Part shown: positions 43,379 to 52,402 of the stretch, in pieces
How positions within the stretch are numbered: the first letter of the stretch is position 1
Layout: every line of letters begins with the position of its first letter
Origin: JAGQOZ01 sp041399205
GTDB taxonomy: Bacteria; Planctomycetota; Planctomycetia; Pirellulales; Pirellulaceae
DNA length: 64,000 nucleotides
Reading direction: 5' to 3'
NCBI GenBank assembly: GCA_041399205.1
Contig: JAWKTK010000009.1
Coordinates: 186,001-250,000, forward strand
Translations under genes and position numbers: made by a program
Notes under the pieces: model-generated
The model's input: the letters and a program-made list of their open reading frames with translations, nothing else
Database searches by the model: none
What the model was told of the DNA's origin: nothing

Positions 43379-43490
43379 GATTGGATAACTCGTGTACAAC
43401 ACTTTGAATGAAAATCGACCACCAAACTTATTCTAACGCAAAGGTCAAGTATTCCGCAAAGGAAACGAATTTGGTAGTCACCGATTTGCA

Positions 43491-45173
43491 TCACGTCATC
43501 TGCAGTTGCTCTGCAGCCCAGATGCGCAGTTGTTCTCGAAAGATTTTGGCGTTGTGGCGAATGTCGACCGGCAAGGACGAATGCAGCAAAATGTGTGTTT
43601 TTTGTATTGGTTGGGTGAGCGAATGAGACTGTCCCATGTCTGCCAATTCGTCAATCAGTTTTTGCTTGGCGGTTTCGTCTTGTGGTGTATGTTCGGGCCA
43701 TGGTTCGGCGATTAACACGGGAGTCTGATCACCCGGCATGCCGATGCCAACCAGCGCGCTACGGTAGATCGACGGATGGCAATTGAAAATGGCTTCGCAA
43801 GGAATGGTGTACATGGTTCGGTCCGCCGTGATCACTCGATGATTCTTGCGTCCGCAAAACCAAAATCGATCTTCCGTGTCCAAGTAACCGACGTCGCCCA
43901 TACGATGCCAAAATCCGTCCAGATCTTGGATCTTGGACAAAGCGTTGTGTTCGCAGCGAGTGACATACTGGGTCGTGACGACAGGTCCTTTGACAATCAG
44001 TTCGCCAATTTCACCGGTCGGCAGGGATTCGGTCTCTTCGATGCGGCCAATCGGTTCGTCCGAGATGCGAATCACTTTCCACTGGATTTGCGAAAAACGC
44101 CGACCAACACACGTCCCTTTGCCTTGTTCGGACAGTGACCGAGTTTGGCCCAATACTTCCGTGGCCGATATCGAAGCGACCGGCAATGATTCGGTGGCAC
44201 CGTAGGGCGTAAAGATATCTCCTGCGGGCGAAATGGCATTTTTCATTCGCTGCAACACATGCGGCGGCACCGGCGCGCCCGCCGAAAGAACTCGTTTCAA
44301 CGTGGGCAGTTCCAATTCGTGTGTTTCGCAATATTTGCCCACCACATTCCACAACGCCGGTGAGCCAAACGATTGTGTGATTTTCCATTCGATGATCGGT
44401 TCGACAATGTTTCGCGGATCGACGTCGGCGGGACGAGTGAAATCCATTTCGGGAATGACGGTGGTGACTCCCATGGCGCCATTGAACAAGGCGAACAACG
44501 GAAAACCAGGCAAATCAATTTCACCCGGTTCGATTTGAAATGCGGATCTGAGTTCGTCGACTTGCGAACTAAAATTTCCGTGCGAATACAGGACGCCCTT
44601 CGGCGGTCCCGTGCTGCCCGTGGTAAAGATGATTGCCGCGTGATCTTCTGGTTTGGTTTTCACCGGGCGAAACGCATCTGGTTCGTTCTTTCGCAAACCA
44701 TCCAACGTGGGGCCTCGCCAAACCAACGTCGGCCCACGGTCACATTGTATTTGGCCACCGGAAAGCGGCGGCGATAGGCAATACGGACAGCATGTGCCAA
44801 GGGAATGGCAACAAAACCTTCCGGCTGCACGGCGCTCAGGCATTCCAGCATATGCTGCCGTCCCATGCCAGGATCAATCAGCACAATGACAGCGCCGGTC
44901 TTGAACAAAGCGTAGGTTAGCGAAATAAAATCGATTCCGGGACGAACCAGTAAAATGATGCATGCCAGGGACGATACCCATGTTTTGCAGTCCAGCCGCA
45001 ATACAATTGGTGTCGTCTTCCAATTCACCGAACGTGAGTCGTTGGTAAGTTTGCTTGCCTTGCGGATTGCGACCTCTCGGTGCCGCCACTGCCAGCGAAT
45101 GTGGGATCTGTGCTGCCATTTCGGACAGTCGCGTGGCAATGTTGGCGGATGTCCCCAATCGAATGCTACTCAC
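43491..45173 (-). pseudogene. AMP-forming acyl-CoA ligase-like protein (OleC-type), two frame changes
   Basis: Taken together the three frames give about 560 residues of the ANL adenylating family. Start GTG 45173 (AGGAAGAAAC ahead) leads to TRLSEMAAQIPHSLAV and FGELEDDTN. Frame two carries YALFKTGAVIVLIDPGMGRQ, and frame three the P-loop-like IIFTTGSTGPPKGVLYSHGN, FTPYGATE, GDVGYLDTEDRFWFCGRKNH. The order and the GRQHML-x-x-L and HNAKIFREQL phrases resemble OleC, which activates a beta-hydroxy acid to a beta-lactone in olefin synthesis. Frame changes lie near 44952-44966 and 44705-44715 (a missing base in GAGGCCCC would join the frames). No OleA, B or D is nearby, so an ordinary acyl ligase is possible. 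Confidence 0.75.
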
Positions 45174-45209
45174 GTTTCTTCCTCGCGAATCAACTGTCTG
45201 CCAATCGCC

Positions 45210-45797
45210 TTATTTGTGTTGAAACGAGGTGCCTAGGACTTCCAAGAACGAACGAATCCAAGCGGGATGGGCGGGCCAAGCGGGTGCCGTGACTAAATGG
45301 CCGTCAATCTTGGCGTTATCAAAACCTTCCGCCGCCGGCACGAATTCTCCGCCGGCCGAAGTGACATCGTACGCCACGGCCGGATAGGCCGAACATTGTT
45401 TGCCTTGCAGTACGCCAGCGGCGCTCAGAATTTGCGGCCCGTGGCAAATGGCGGCAATCGGTTTTTGCTGTTGGTGAAAGTGTCGAACCATCTGGAGCAC
45501 GCGATCATTCAGCCGCAGATACTCGGGCGCACGACCGCCGGGCAATACCAATCCGTCGTAGGTGGATTCGTCCACTTGGTCAAAATCGGCATTGATCCGA
45601 AAACGGTGCCCCGGCTTTTCGCTATATGTTTGATGTCCTTCAAAGTCGTGAATGGCGGTAGCCACAAATTCGCCCGTTGACTTGCCTGGACAAACAGCGT
45701 CGACGTGATAGCCCACCATCAGCAACATTTGAAACGGGACCATGACTTCGTAATCTTCGACAAAGTCTCCTACGATCATCAAGATACGCTTCGACAT
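45210..45797 (-). CDS. DJ-1/PfpI-family protein
   Basis: The 195-residue cytoplasmic protein has the DJ-1/PfpI fold, with IVGDFVEDYEVM at 8-19 (conserved Glu17) and the nucleophile elbow AAICHGPQIL at 115-124 (Cys118, His119). GLVLPGGRAPEYLR precedes it. The class includes proteases, glyoxalases and stress chaperones; the substrate cannot be read from sequence. ATG 45797 has TAGGAG about eight bases upstream, so a longer frame to 45887 was not used. It lies 36 bases after the start of the AMP-ligase gene and points the same way, so they may be transcribed together. Confidence 0.92.
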   Translation of the reverse strand: MSKRILMIVGDFVEDYEVMVPFQMLLMVGYHVDAVCPGKSTGEFVATAIHDFEGHQTYSEKPGHRFRINADFDQVDESTYDGLVLPGGRAPEYLRLNDRVLQMVRHFHQQQKPIAAICHGPQILSAAGVLQGKQCSAYPAVAYDVTSAGGEFVPAAEGFDNAKIDGHLVTAPAWPAHPAWIRSFLEVLGTSFQHK

Positions 45798-45841
45798 GTT
45801 TGCTCTCCTACCGAATTCAATTTCGAGTTCACTTATATCAT

Positions 45842-46174
45842 TTACAAATGGACCGGGATAAATCGCTCGTGCATTTCTGCCGGACAATCGGGCAGTGGAT
45901 CCAGCAACGCGGGTTGTCGACCGGCGGCCAATTCCGCTTGAATGTAGGACTTAAACAAAGTGACACCTTGTTGCAAAATGGATCGTTCTGAATCGCCGCT
46001 CAGTTGGATCTGAGGACAATTGGCTACCCCGCCTTCCAACTGGCCCTTCGAATTCTTGGCGAACCGAATCACGCACAAATAAACCGGAACGGACTGTGGC
46101 GGTGACACGATGCGAATCTTCGGTCCGTCGCTGGAAGGAGATTTCGAATGATCCTGGTCTGCGTTTCCTGCCAT
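45842..46174 (-). CDS. Conserved hypothetical protein, 110 residues
   Basis: I do not recognise the family. It has a hydrophilic N-terminus (DQDHSKSPSSDGPK), a strand-rich middle (VYLCVIRFAKNSKGQLEGG, ANCPQIQLSGDSERS) and a helix (LFKSYIQAELAAGRQPALL). It looks like a small cytoplasmic protein. The stop lies 45 bases before the DJ-1 gene, same strand, so the two probably share a transcript. TAGG precedes ATG 46174 at modest spacing. Support is codon use, position and absence of a better frame. Confidence 0.6.
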   Translation of the reverse strand: MAGNADQDHSKSPSSDGPKIRIVSPPQSVPVYLCVIRFAKNSKGQLEGGVANCPQIQLSGDSERSILQQGVTLFKSYIQAELAAGRQPALLDPLPDCPAEMHERFIPVHL

Positions 46175-46299
46175 GGTTGCCTAGAACCGTATTCCCGTTT
46201 GTTGTCATTGGCTAATTTGCGTCACTGGTATTGACCGAACAGTGTACCGCATTGGCGCAAGTCACCACAGAGCGGATCGAAGGGAACGTGTGGCGGGCG

Positions 46300-47517
46300 C
46301 TAAAAAATTTCCGCCAAGGGCAACTGCCGCAATTCTTCTCGGCTGGGAAACGCCTGGACGCGATACCGAGTGGGATAGATATCATCTGGTTCCAGCAAGT
46401 GGCCAATAATCGGCATGGCGTCATGCCAGGTGACACAGAATCGTTCGGGGATATTTTTCCGAGTTTTTTCGCCGGTAAGTAAGACCAGGTGTTCTGTTCT
46501 CGGCAGTGATTGGGTTGCACCATTGACCCAGTTGCAATAGCTGGTGGCACGTCCTGTTCGAGGTAAATGGCAGGCGTTGAAGGTGGCAAAGTGTTCGGGC
46601 GCGAAGTTCGCTAATTCGCGCAGTCGTTCAATCTGTTCTGCGTAGTCTGTCTGCAACGATTGGACTCGTAGCCGAGAAACTTCGGCCGAACAAGGATGTT
46701 CGGGACCGGGTTCCCAAGGAGTCCATTCGTCTCCAATCCGAGCGACCGGCATACCGGACACGGCCCAAGGTTCGGCCAATGACGACGACGCCATTTTCAA
46801 CATCACATGAATGCCTTCGATATCATCGCTGCCGACAATCATCAGCTTGTCTCGACTGGGAACCATGGCGATAGGCGTGCCGGTGATAGGAAGTTCTTCT
46901 ACTAATTCGTCCAATATTAACCGCGATGCGTCGTAGTGATCCTCGGTGGCAGAAACGAATAGTTGGCCTTGAATGGACGCGAAGTGAATCACATCCATGC
47001 TGGCCAGATTCTCACGAGCAATCTCGCAGGCTTCATAAAATGTCACGCCCCACAGATCCAGCTGTTCCTGCGAAATCATGATCATCGCTTCAGGAAAATC
47101 GTATACCACCGCCAGCGCCAAATGTTCCGCAATCGGCAGGTAGGGAATGGAGGAACCACCGTCGATCGCTGCCGTTGCTTCCATGCCGGCAAAATAGTTG
47201 CGGCTTCTGAGGCACGGCATAATGTCCGCTCGCGCATCCATGAATTCGTCCGGAAGCATCTTATGCGGCGCAAGTAATGAACGAACCGCGTCATCCAGAA
47301 AACGTTGGCGGTCCGGCGCGCGGCGATGTAAGTATTCCGAATAAAGATTGGTCAGGTTGACCGAACCGACCGGTTGACCCTGTGTGTGAAAGACGATGCG
47401 AAAATGGTTTTCTTCGAACCTTGCCTCACGAGTATCGCCGGCAGCTCGCAAGCGTTTCATCAAATGCTTGGCGAATTGGCGTTCGGAACGAAACTTCCAC
47501 TGAGGGAACCCTGCCAT
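46300..47517 (-). CDS. DUF1444/UPF0354 (YtpQ-like) protein
   Basis: The 405-residue cytoplasmic protein matches the DUF1444 pattern that I recall from Bacillus YtpQ: an N-terminal helical part (FAKHLMKRLRAAGDTREARF), NLTNLYSEYL near 69-78, PYLPIAEHLALAVVYDFPEA near 130-150 and WDAMPIIGHLL-like ends. Function of the family is unknown. Length is longer than the roughly 270 residues I expect for YtpQ; the C-terminal 120 residues (from ELPITGTPIAM) may be an added region. ATG 47517 was chosen because the upstream extension to 47664 looks non-coding. It diverges from the gene at 47727. Confidence 0.65.
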   Translation of the reverse strand: MAGFPQWKFRSERQFAKHLMKRLRAAGDTREARFEENHFRIVFHTQGQPVGSVNLTNLYSEYLHRRAPDRQRFLDDAVRSLLAPHKMLPDEFMDARADIMPCLRSRNYFAGMEATAAIDGGSSIPYLPIAEHLALAVVYDFPEAMIMISQEQLDLWGVTFYEACEIARENLASMDVIHFASIQGQLFVSATEDHYDASRLILDELVEELPITGTPIAMVPSRDKLMIVGSDDIEGIHVMLKMASSSLAEPWAVSGMPVARIGDEWTPWEPGPEHPCSAEVSRLRVQSLQTDYAEQIERLRELANFAPEHFATFNACHLPRTGRATSYCNWVNGATQSLPRTEHLVLLTGEKTRKNIPERFCVTWHDAMPIIGHLLEPDDIYPTRYRVQAFPSREELRQLPLAEIF

Positions 47518-47726
47518 GACTTTCTTCTGATCACAAGGAATAAAGCAGCAACATCGTGTTGTCCACCTGCGGCTGCAGCCGAAGAATGCAACACGTGATG
47601 TCAGCGCAAAAGCCCTGAGGATTTGCGAGAGTCGTGTTGTGCCAGGTGGCAACTGCGCGTACAACGATAATCAATTGTATCGCAAATCTGTTCCATTGGC
47701 TGGTACCACAGACCGAGAACTTTCGA

Positions 47727-48388
47727 ATGTCAGACCGAGAACGCTGGATTGTCTATCCGCTGTTGTTTTTTCGCTTATCCAAGGCCTGCGAGCGTCGTAC
47801 CGTAGCGATTTTCCGGAAATTGAATGTCACCAGCTGCTGGTGAAGTCCGTCGATGGCCAGAAGCGAATTGCCATTTCTGGCCACGATCCCACTGCCGGTC
47901 GCATCAGCATTTTTGCCGATGATACTCGGTTTGCCATCGTTGAACTGGGGGTCACCGTCGACGACACAACCGTCGGAAAACTGGAAGTTCGTGAAAAAAA
48001 TGGCCAGTCCGTTGTGCTGGCCGCTCCTTTACCAGCTACACCAACGGCCGAAACAGACGGTACCAAGTCATCTGACGGCACATCAACCGACCAAGCCGAT
48101 AGTGCCGATGATGCGGACGAACCGCAACCCAACGCGGAAATTCAAACTCAAGCCGATGTTGAACACGATGCGACCGAAGAAAATGCCGCCGAACAGAATT
48201 CGACCGAAAATAATTCGACCGAAAAAGAACAAGGCACAGACGGAAACGGCACAGACGGAAACGATGCGGAAGATCGTGTTTCCCAGGACAAAGCCGTTTC
48301 GGATTCCAGGCTACTGCACCGTCGCTCGCTGGTTCAGAGACGTGCGATAACTTCGCTGGCCGTAAATTCGTTCGCGATACAGCACTAA
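47727..48388 (+). pseudogene. Small membrane-anchored protein, one frame change in a T run
   Basis: Two frames join plausibly. The first begins MSDRERWIVYPLLFF at 47727 (a short signal/anchor), the second continues SLIQGLRASYRSDFPEIECHQLLVK, VDGQKRIAISGHDPTAGR and ends in an acidic low-complexity tail (repeats of NSTEKE- and GTDGND-like words). A six-base T run (47766-47771) is the break; one more T would restore the frame. The N-terminal phrase recalls a small conserved planctomycete membrane protein. The tail overlaps the lipoprotein gene at 48311 by 78 bases, so the true end may be earlier. Function unknown. Confidence 0.55.
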
Positions 48389-49480
48389 TCCATGCGCGGC
48401 GTGATACAACGCTCCGCATTCCAAGGCTAGGTCCCGAGTGTCATCAAACAGTTGGCACAACCGCCAAGCAGCTCGTTTCACCCATTCGCTTTCCAGTTCT
48501 TCTTGCGGTAACGCAACCGAGAGGAACTCTAAGATGTGTCCGGTGGCGCCCAGCCGATTCTTGACGTCGGGCGAATTTGATGGTCGAGCAAAATAGTTGG
48601 TAGAAAACGAACCGTCAGGATTTTGATATTGCCGAGTCCGTTCTATGGCGTCGCGAATTAGCCGTTGTGCATCGGCCCACGGTCCGGTGACTTGGCCGCC
48701 TTGTGCGACATGTCGGTTCAGTGCCATGGCCAAGCCAATCAAGCGATGCGTGCCGCCACATGCACTGGCGTCCAGATCCTGCTGGACTTCCGATTCGACC
48801 AATTTTTCAACGGACCATGTTTGTCGGTCTGTCGCAACCCAGGACGCATCCTTCGGCAAATAGAGGCTCAGACCAATCAGAGTCCAGCTCCATTCGCGCT
48901 CTCGATTTTGCCACACGTCCATCTGCACCTGCTGGACGAAACTTTCCATGGTGTATTCCGCGTTGCCAACTCGGATAATTTGATTCGTTGGTAAATGGCA
49001 TTGCGCCAGAATGGCCAACCATTGATCAGAATGGCCTTGGCCGATTTTTGTGCCCGGCTCCATGATCGCTCGTAAACCTCGCCGACCCGTAGCCGGATCC
49101 AGAACGTCACCCGGTTGCATGGTCCAGCCGTGTATGTCGCCACCGTTCAAAACGTAGTCAACTGCCGGTTGCAGACCGTTTGGCGTTTGCACGGGAAAAT
49201 CGTGTTGATAGGCCAAAACGCCGTGTAAGATCTGCCAGGCGCCGTGTTCATTGACATCCAAAAGTCGGTGATTCAGAGTAAATTCCAGGACTCGATCCAA
49301 GCGATCGTTCAATTGCCGATCCAAGTCAGTACTAGGCAGTTCCGCCGTTCCGCCAACCGGCGAATTCGCCACGTTCACGTGGTCTGGCGAAGTCGAGCGG
49401 ACGTTGGTCTGCGGTTCGCACCCAAAACAGCATAACATGGCCCAAACGCATGCCCATCGAAACCACATTCTTCGAATCAT
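48311..49480 (-). CDS. Lipoprotein with alpha-toroid-like repeats
   Basis: The 389-residue protein has a lipoprotein signal (WACVWAMLCCFGC, lipobox CFGC). The remainder is rich in helical segments of the alpha/alpha-barrel type (DRVLEFTLNHRLLDVNEHG, YQNPDGSFSTNYF, LGATGHILEFLSVALPQEEL, CGALYHAAHGLVLYRE). The layout (QNPDGS, GxTGHxLE) is like the terpenoid-cyclase/protein-prenyltransferase toroid, common in planctomycete lipoproteins sometimes labelled ADP-ribosylation factor GTPase-activating homologue. ATG 49480 was chosen for the signal; GGTGAGAAA precedes it. Substrate is unknown. It is convergent with, and overlaps the end of, the gene at 47727. Confidence 0.8.
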   Translation of the reverse strand: MIRRMWFRWACVWAMLCCFGCEPQTNVRSTSPDHVNVANSPVGGTAELPSTDLDRQLNDRLDRVLEFTLNHRLLDVNEHGAWQILHGVLAYQHDFPVQTPNGLQPAVDYVLNGGDIHGWTMQPGDVLDPATGRRGLRAIMEPGTKIGQGHSDQWLAILAQCHLPTNQIIRVGNAEYTMESFVQQVQMDVWQNREREWSWTLIGLSLYLPKDASWVATDRQTWSVEKLVESEVQQDLDASACGGTHRLIGLAMALNRHVAQGGQVTGPWADAQRLIRDAIERTRQYQNPDGSFSTNYFARPSNSPDVKNRLGATGHILEFLSVALPQEELESEWVKRAAWRLCQLFDDTRDLALECGALYHAAHGLVLYRERIYGQRSYRTSLNQRATVQ

Positions 49481-49685
49481 TTTCTCACCCATCATGGCCC
49501 AATCGCTCCAATGCGTCTGGGTAGCACTCGCTAGAAACACCCATCGTCCTCGGCGTCCATCTTGTCATTTCGGTCCATGAGTTATATCGTTTGTCAAGCG
49601 AGTTTTCATCTGGCCCTGTGGTGTTCAGCTTGTCGTTAAGAGCGTTTTTGTTGCCTGGTGACCGCTAGTTGTTCGAGGAATTCGT

Positions 49686-50372
49686 ATGCCTTACTTTTTT
49701 GATCCCATGTTGATGTTGGTGACCTTGCCTGCCGTTTTGCTGGCGATGTGGGCGCAAGTTCGAGTGAAATCGACGTTTGCGGCGGCCAGTCAAGTCCCGG
49801 CCAATCTGAGCGGTGCTGCAGCAGCTCGGTATGTCCTGGATTCGGCTGGACTTCACAATGTCATGATTGAACAAGTGCCTGGCCGACTATCGGACCATTA
49901 TGATCCTCGGACAAAAGTGCTGCGGCTGAGTAGTGACGTGTACAATCGCCGATCGATGGCGGCCGTGGGTATTGCTGCGCACGAAGCGGGGCACGCCATC
50001 CAAGACGCCACTCGGTATGCTCCGCTGGTGGTTCGCAACGCAGCCGTTCCTTTGGCCAACTTGGGAACTGGTAGCGCCGGGCTCTTGTTTATGATTGGCT
50101 TGAGCTTTCCGCCGTTGCTGATACTGGCCATCTTGATGTTTGCGGCCGGAGTCTTCTTTCAGCTGGTCAATTTGCCGGTCGAATTTGACGCCAGCCGTCG
50201 CGCAAAGAAGCAGCTGATGGAATTGGGCGTGGTTGCTCCGAATGAAATGGGGCCGGTCAATAAAGTGTTGAACGCTGCGGCGTGGACCTACGTAGCGGCC
50301 ACGCTGCAAGTGGTGCTGACGCTACTGTATTTGGTCATGCGATTCATGGGTTCGCAAAGTTCGGACGATTGA
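49686..50372 (+). CDS. YugP-type membrane zinc metallopeptidase
   Basis: The 228-residue integral-membrane protein belongs to the neutral zinc metallopeptidase family that includes B. subtilis YugP. The zinc motif is HEAGH at 99-103 (AAHEAGHAIQDATRYAP). An N-terminal membrane segment (about 8-24) and three more hydrophobic segments (about 128-145, 147-165 and near 210) surround it. The third ligand Glu may be Glu168 in NLPVEFDAS. Substrate is unknown; protein quality control in the membrane is likely. ATG 49686 begins the first membrane segment. The next gene (TVP38) follows 40 bases later in the same direction and may be cotranscribed. Confidence 0.93.
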   Translation: MPYFFDPMLMLVTLPAVLLAMWAQVRVKSTFAAASQVPANLSGAAAARYVLDSAGLHNVMIEQVPGRLSDHYDPRTKVLRLSSDVYNRRSMAAVGIAAHEAGHAIQDATRYAPLVVRNAAVPLANLGTGSAGLLFMIGLSFPPLLILAILMFAAGVFFQLVNLPVEFDASRRAKKQLMELGVVAPNEMGPVNKVLNAAAWTYVAATLQVVLTLLYLVMRFMGSQSSDD

Positions 50373-50412
50373 CTTCGCGTTTTAGCGCCGGCCTTCTGGA
50401 CGGGAGGGTTCT

Positions 50413-51165
50413 ATGTATCGGAGTACCCGCATGGACCAATCGGAAAATTTAGCGGGTTCGACAAGCCGACGAACGTGGTCGCGAATCGCAATCGGCCTGC
50501 TGTTTGCCAGCGTCTTCTTTGCGGGAATCTTCTTTTTCCGTGAATCACTTTCTCTGGAGAATCTTGTCGAACGCGAAGACAATCTGCGGCAATTTCAGCA
50601 GGATCATCCCTGGTTGGCAGTTGTCATCGCGTTTGTCATCTACGTTGTTATCACCGGTTTTTCCATTCCGGGCGCGGCAGCCCTGTCGCTGGTGTTGGCG
50701 TGGTACTTTGGTTTTTGGACGGCATTGCCGCTGATTAGTTTCGCGTCGACTTTGGGCGCCACCATCGCGTTCTTGTCCAGTCGCTACGTGATTGGGTCGG
50801 TGATTCAGCGCAAGTTCGGTTCGCGACTGCAAACTTTCAATTCGGCGTTAGAACGAGATGGTCCTTACTATTTGTTCACACTGCGTTTGATTCCCGCCGT
50901 GCCCTTTTTTGTGATCAACGTGGTCATGGGCTTAACAAGAATTCGCACTTGGACATTTTGGTGGGTCAGCCAATTGGGCATGCTGCCGGGAACGATTGTG
51001 TACGTGTTTGCTGGTTCCAGCATCGGCAGTTTGCGCGAACTATCTGGCAGCGGACTCCAAGGCATTGTCAACTGGCAGACGTGGTGTGCGTTCGCATTGT
51101 TGGCCGTGTTTCCGGTGCTCGTTCGTTACGCTGCTAGATCGCTATGCTCGAACGCAGCGAACTAG
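50413..51165 (+). CDS. TVP38/TMEM64 (VTT/DedA-like) membrane protein
   Basis: The 250-residue polytopic inner-membrane protein has the VTT domain: a long N-terminal helix, then FSIPGAAALSLVLAWYFGFW near 82-101, GATIAFLSSRYVIG near 115 and FTLRLIPAVPFFVINVVMG near 155-173. Members move phospholipids or act in membrane stress. GGGAGGG lies five bases before ATG 50413; ATG 50431 is a second choice. It ends four bases inside the stop of the PAP2 gene on the opposite strand (shared CTAG). YugP upstream and the PAP2 enzyme downstream both concern membranes. Confidence 0.88.
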   Translation: MYRSTRMDQSENLAGSTSRRTWSRIAIGLLFASVFFAGIFFFRESLSLENLVEREDNLRQFQQDHPWLAVVIAFVIYVVITGFSIPGAAALSLVLAWYFGFWTALPLISFASTLGATIAFLSSRYVIGSVIQRKFGSRLQTFNSALERDGPYYLFTLRLIPAVPFFVINVVMGLTRIRTWTFWWVSQLGMLPGTIVYVFAGSSIGSLRELSGSGLQGIVNWQTWCAFALLAVFPVLVRYAARSLCSNAAN

Positions 51166-52124
51166 TAACTCACTTGCAACGCAACTTGTGGTAGTCCATC
51201 CAGTGTCGTTACGGCCAACCGAGCATGCTGCCATTGCAATTCCGTGCCTTGCACAGCCCGAGCGGCGACAAACGCTAGGCTCCAACCCAAAACTGCTTGT
51301 GACGTAAAGTGGGCTTCGTCATTCACTCGCGACAACGCAGGCAACGCAGATGCGACAAATAGTGTATTTCGTAACAACGACGGTTCAGTCATGTATGCGG
51401 CGGACAGAAAGGGGATAGCGCCCACAAACGCGTGCCCGGAAACACCGTTGTCGTCTTGGAAAGGTCGCCAATCAGATCCATAGGTTTGTTCTCCGGGACG
51501 AGAACCGCCGGTAAGCTGCTGCAGAATTACAACAGGCGGCCCGCCTACCAAGAACGTACGAAGGCACGTCGAACCCCATTCGCCCATGGAGTCAAATAGC
51601 GGATATTCGTGTAGCCAATGTCCCAGCAAAGCAGCGGAAGCATAGGTAGGCAATAATACTAGGCCTTCGCCAAGAAACTTCGGCTCGTGAAAAAACTCCA
51701 ACCATTCGTCCGTATGGACGTTGCGAACATTTTCTTGATACAGATCGAAAGTCACGAAACGATCAATGTTGGTGTTGGCCATCACAGCACCTAGTCCCAT
51801 CACGAACGCGATGTCGCGCCCATTTCGCATCGAATAGAACTGTCGATGGTCCAGACGTATTCGTTCAAACCAGCCGACCAAACATCCTTGGCGACGAACG
51901 TCTGTGTTGTTTGGTGACGTAGCTGAGAACGCATCGGGCCAATGTCCCAGTTCCGAAGAATACGAGGTATCGAATTCCACGATCGATTCCGGTTCAGGCG
52001 TATTCGCCGGAAAGACAGGCAAACGCTGTGGCGACCAAGCGAACGCGTCAACTTGATCCGAATATTCAATGTCGCGTCCCAGGCTCTGATTCGCGCAGCG
52101 AAACGCACCAGAACAATAGAACAA
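51162..52124 (-). CDS. PAP2-superfamily phosphatase
   Basis: The 320 residues hold the PAP2 phosphatase signature in order: TGGSRPGE (an R-P motif) near 210, VSGHAFVGAIPF near 230 and SRVNDEAHFTSQAVLGW near 275 (S-R then conserved His). The N-terminal part up to about 95 is hydrophilic. Related enzymes dephosphorylate lipid phosphates (phosphatidic acid, undecaprenyl diphosphate), usually in or at the membrane. The frame starts with a non-ATG codon, and another frame upstream (ATG 52164) encodes a good signal-like stretch (VRISFFVLLFWCVSL); a one-base change near 52085-52095 would join them. The true start is therefore uncertain. Convergent with TVP38. Confidence 0.75.
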   Translation of the reverse strand: MFYCSGAFRCANQSLGRDIEYSDQVDAFAWSPQRLPVFPANTPEPESIVEFDTSYSSELGHWPDAFSATSPNNTDVRRQGCLVGWFERIRLDHRQFYSMRNGRDIAFVMGLGAVMANTNIDRFVTFDLYQENVRNVHTDEWLEFFHEPKFLGEGLVLLPTYASAALLGHWLHEYPLFDSMGEWGSTCLRTFLVGGPPVVILQQLTGGSRPGEQTYGSDWRPFQDDNGVSGHAFVGAIPFLSAAYMTEPSLLRNTLFVASALPALSRVNDEAHFTSQAVLGWSLAFVAARAVQGTELQWQHARLAVTTLDGLPQVALQVSY

Positions 52125-52402
52125 AGAACGAAATGCGGACCGGCTTTGACGTTCGTTCCTTCATGATTTTGGGTCCAAAGGTATGCAACCAACCGAGTTA
52201 ACTGACCGCAATACGTGTCGCGGCGTTCGTGAGTTCGGCAGTTATGCGTACACGACTCATCGAAAACGACAGTTCTAACTTGGTTTTAATGGCAAACCCA
52301 GAATCTGAAATGATAGCGGCCAGAGTTTGCAGTTCGCTAAGCCATCTAGTTGCTCAAGAACTCGCAAGTCGTCCGGCCTATCTTCATGAGCCGACGACTT
52401 GG

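Noticed and set aside
46212..46589. Minus-strand frame overlapping the DUF1444 gene end
   Set aside because: It is a shifted shadow of the DUF1444 gene, with no independent motif.
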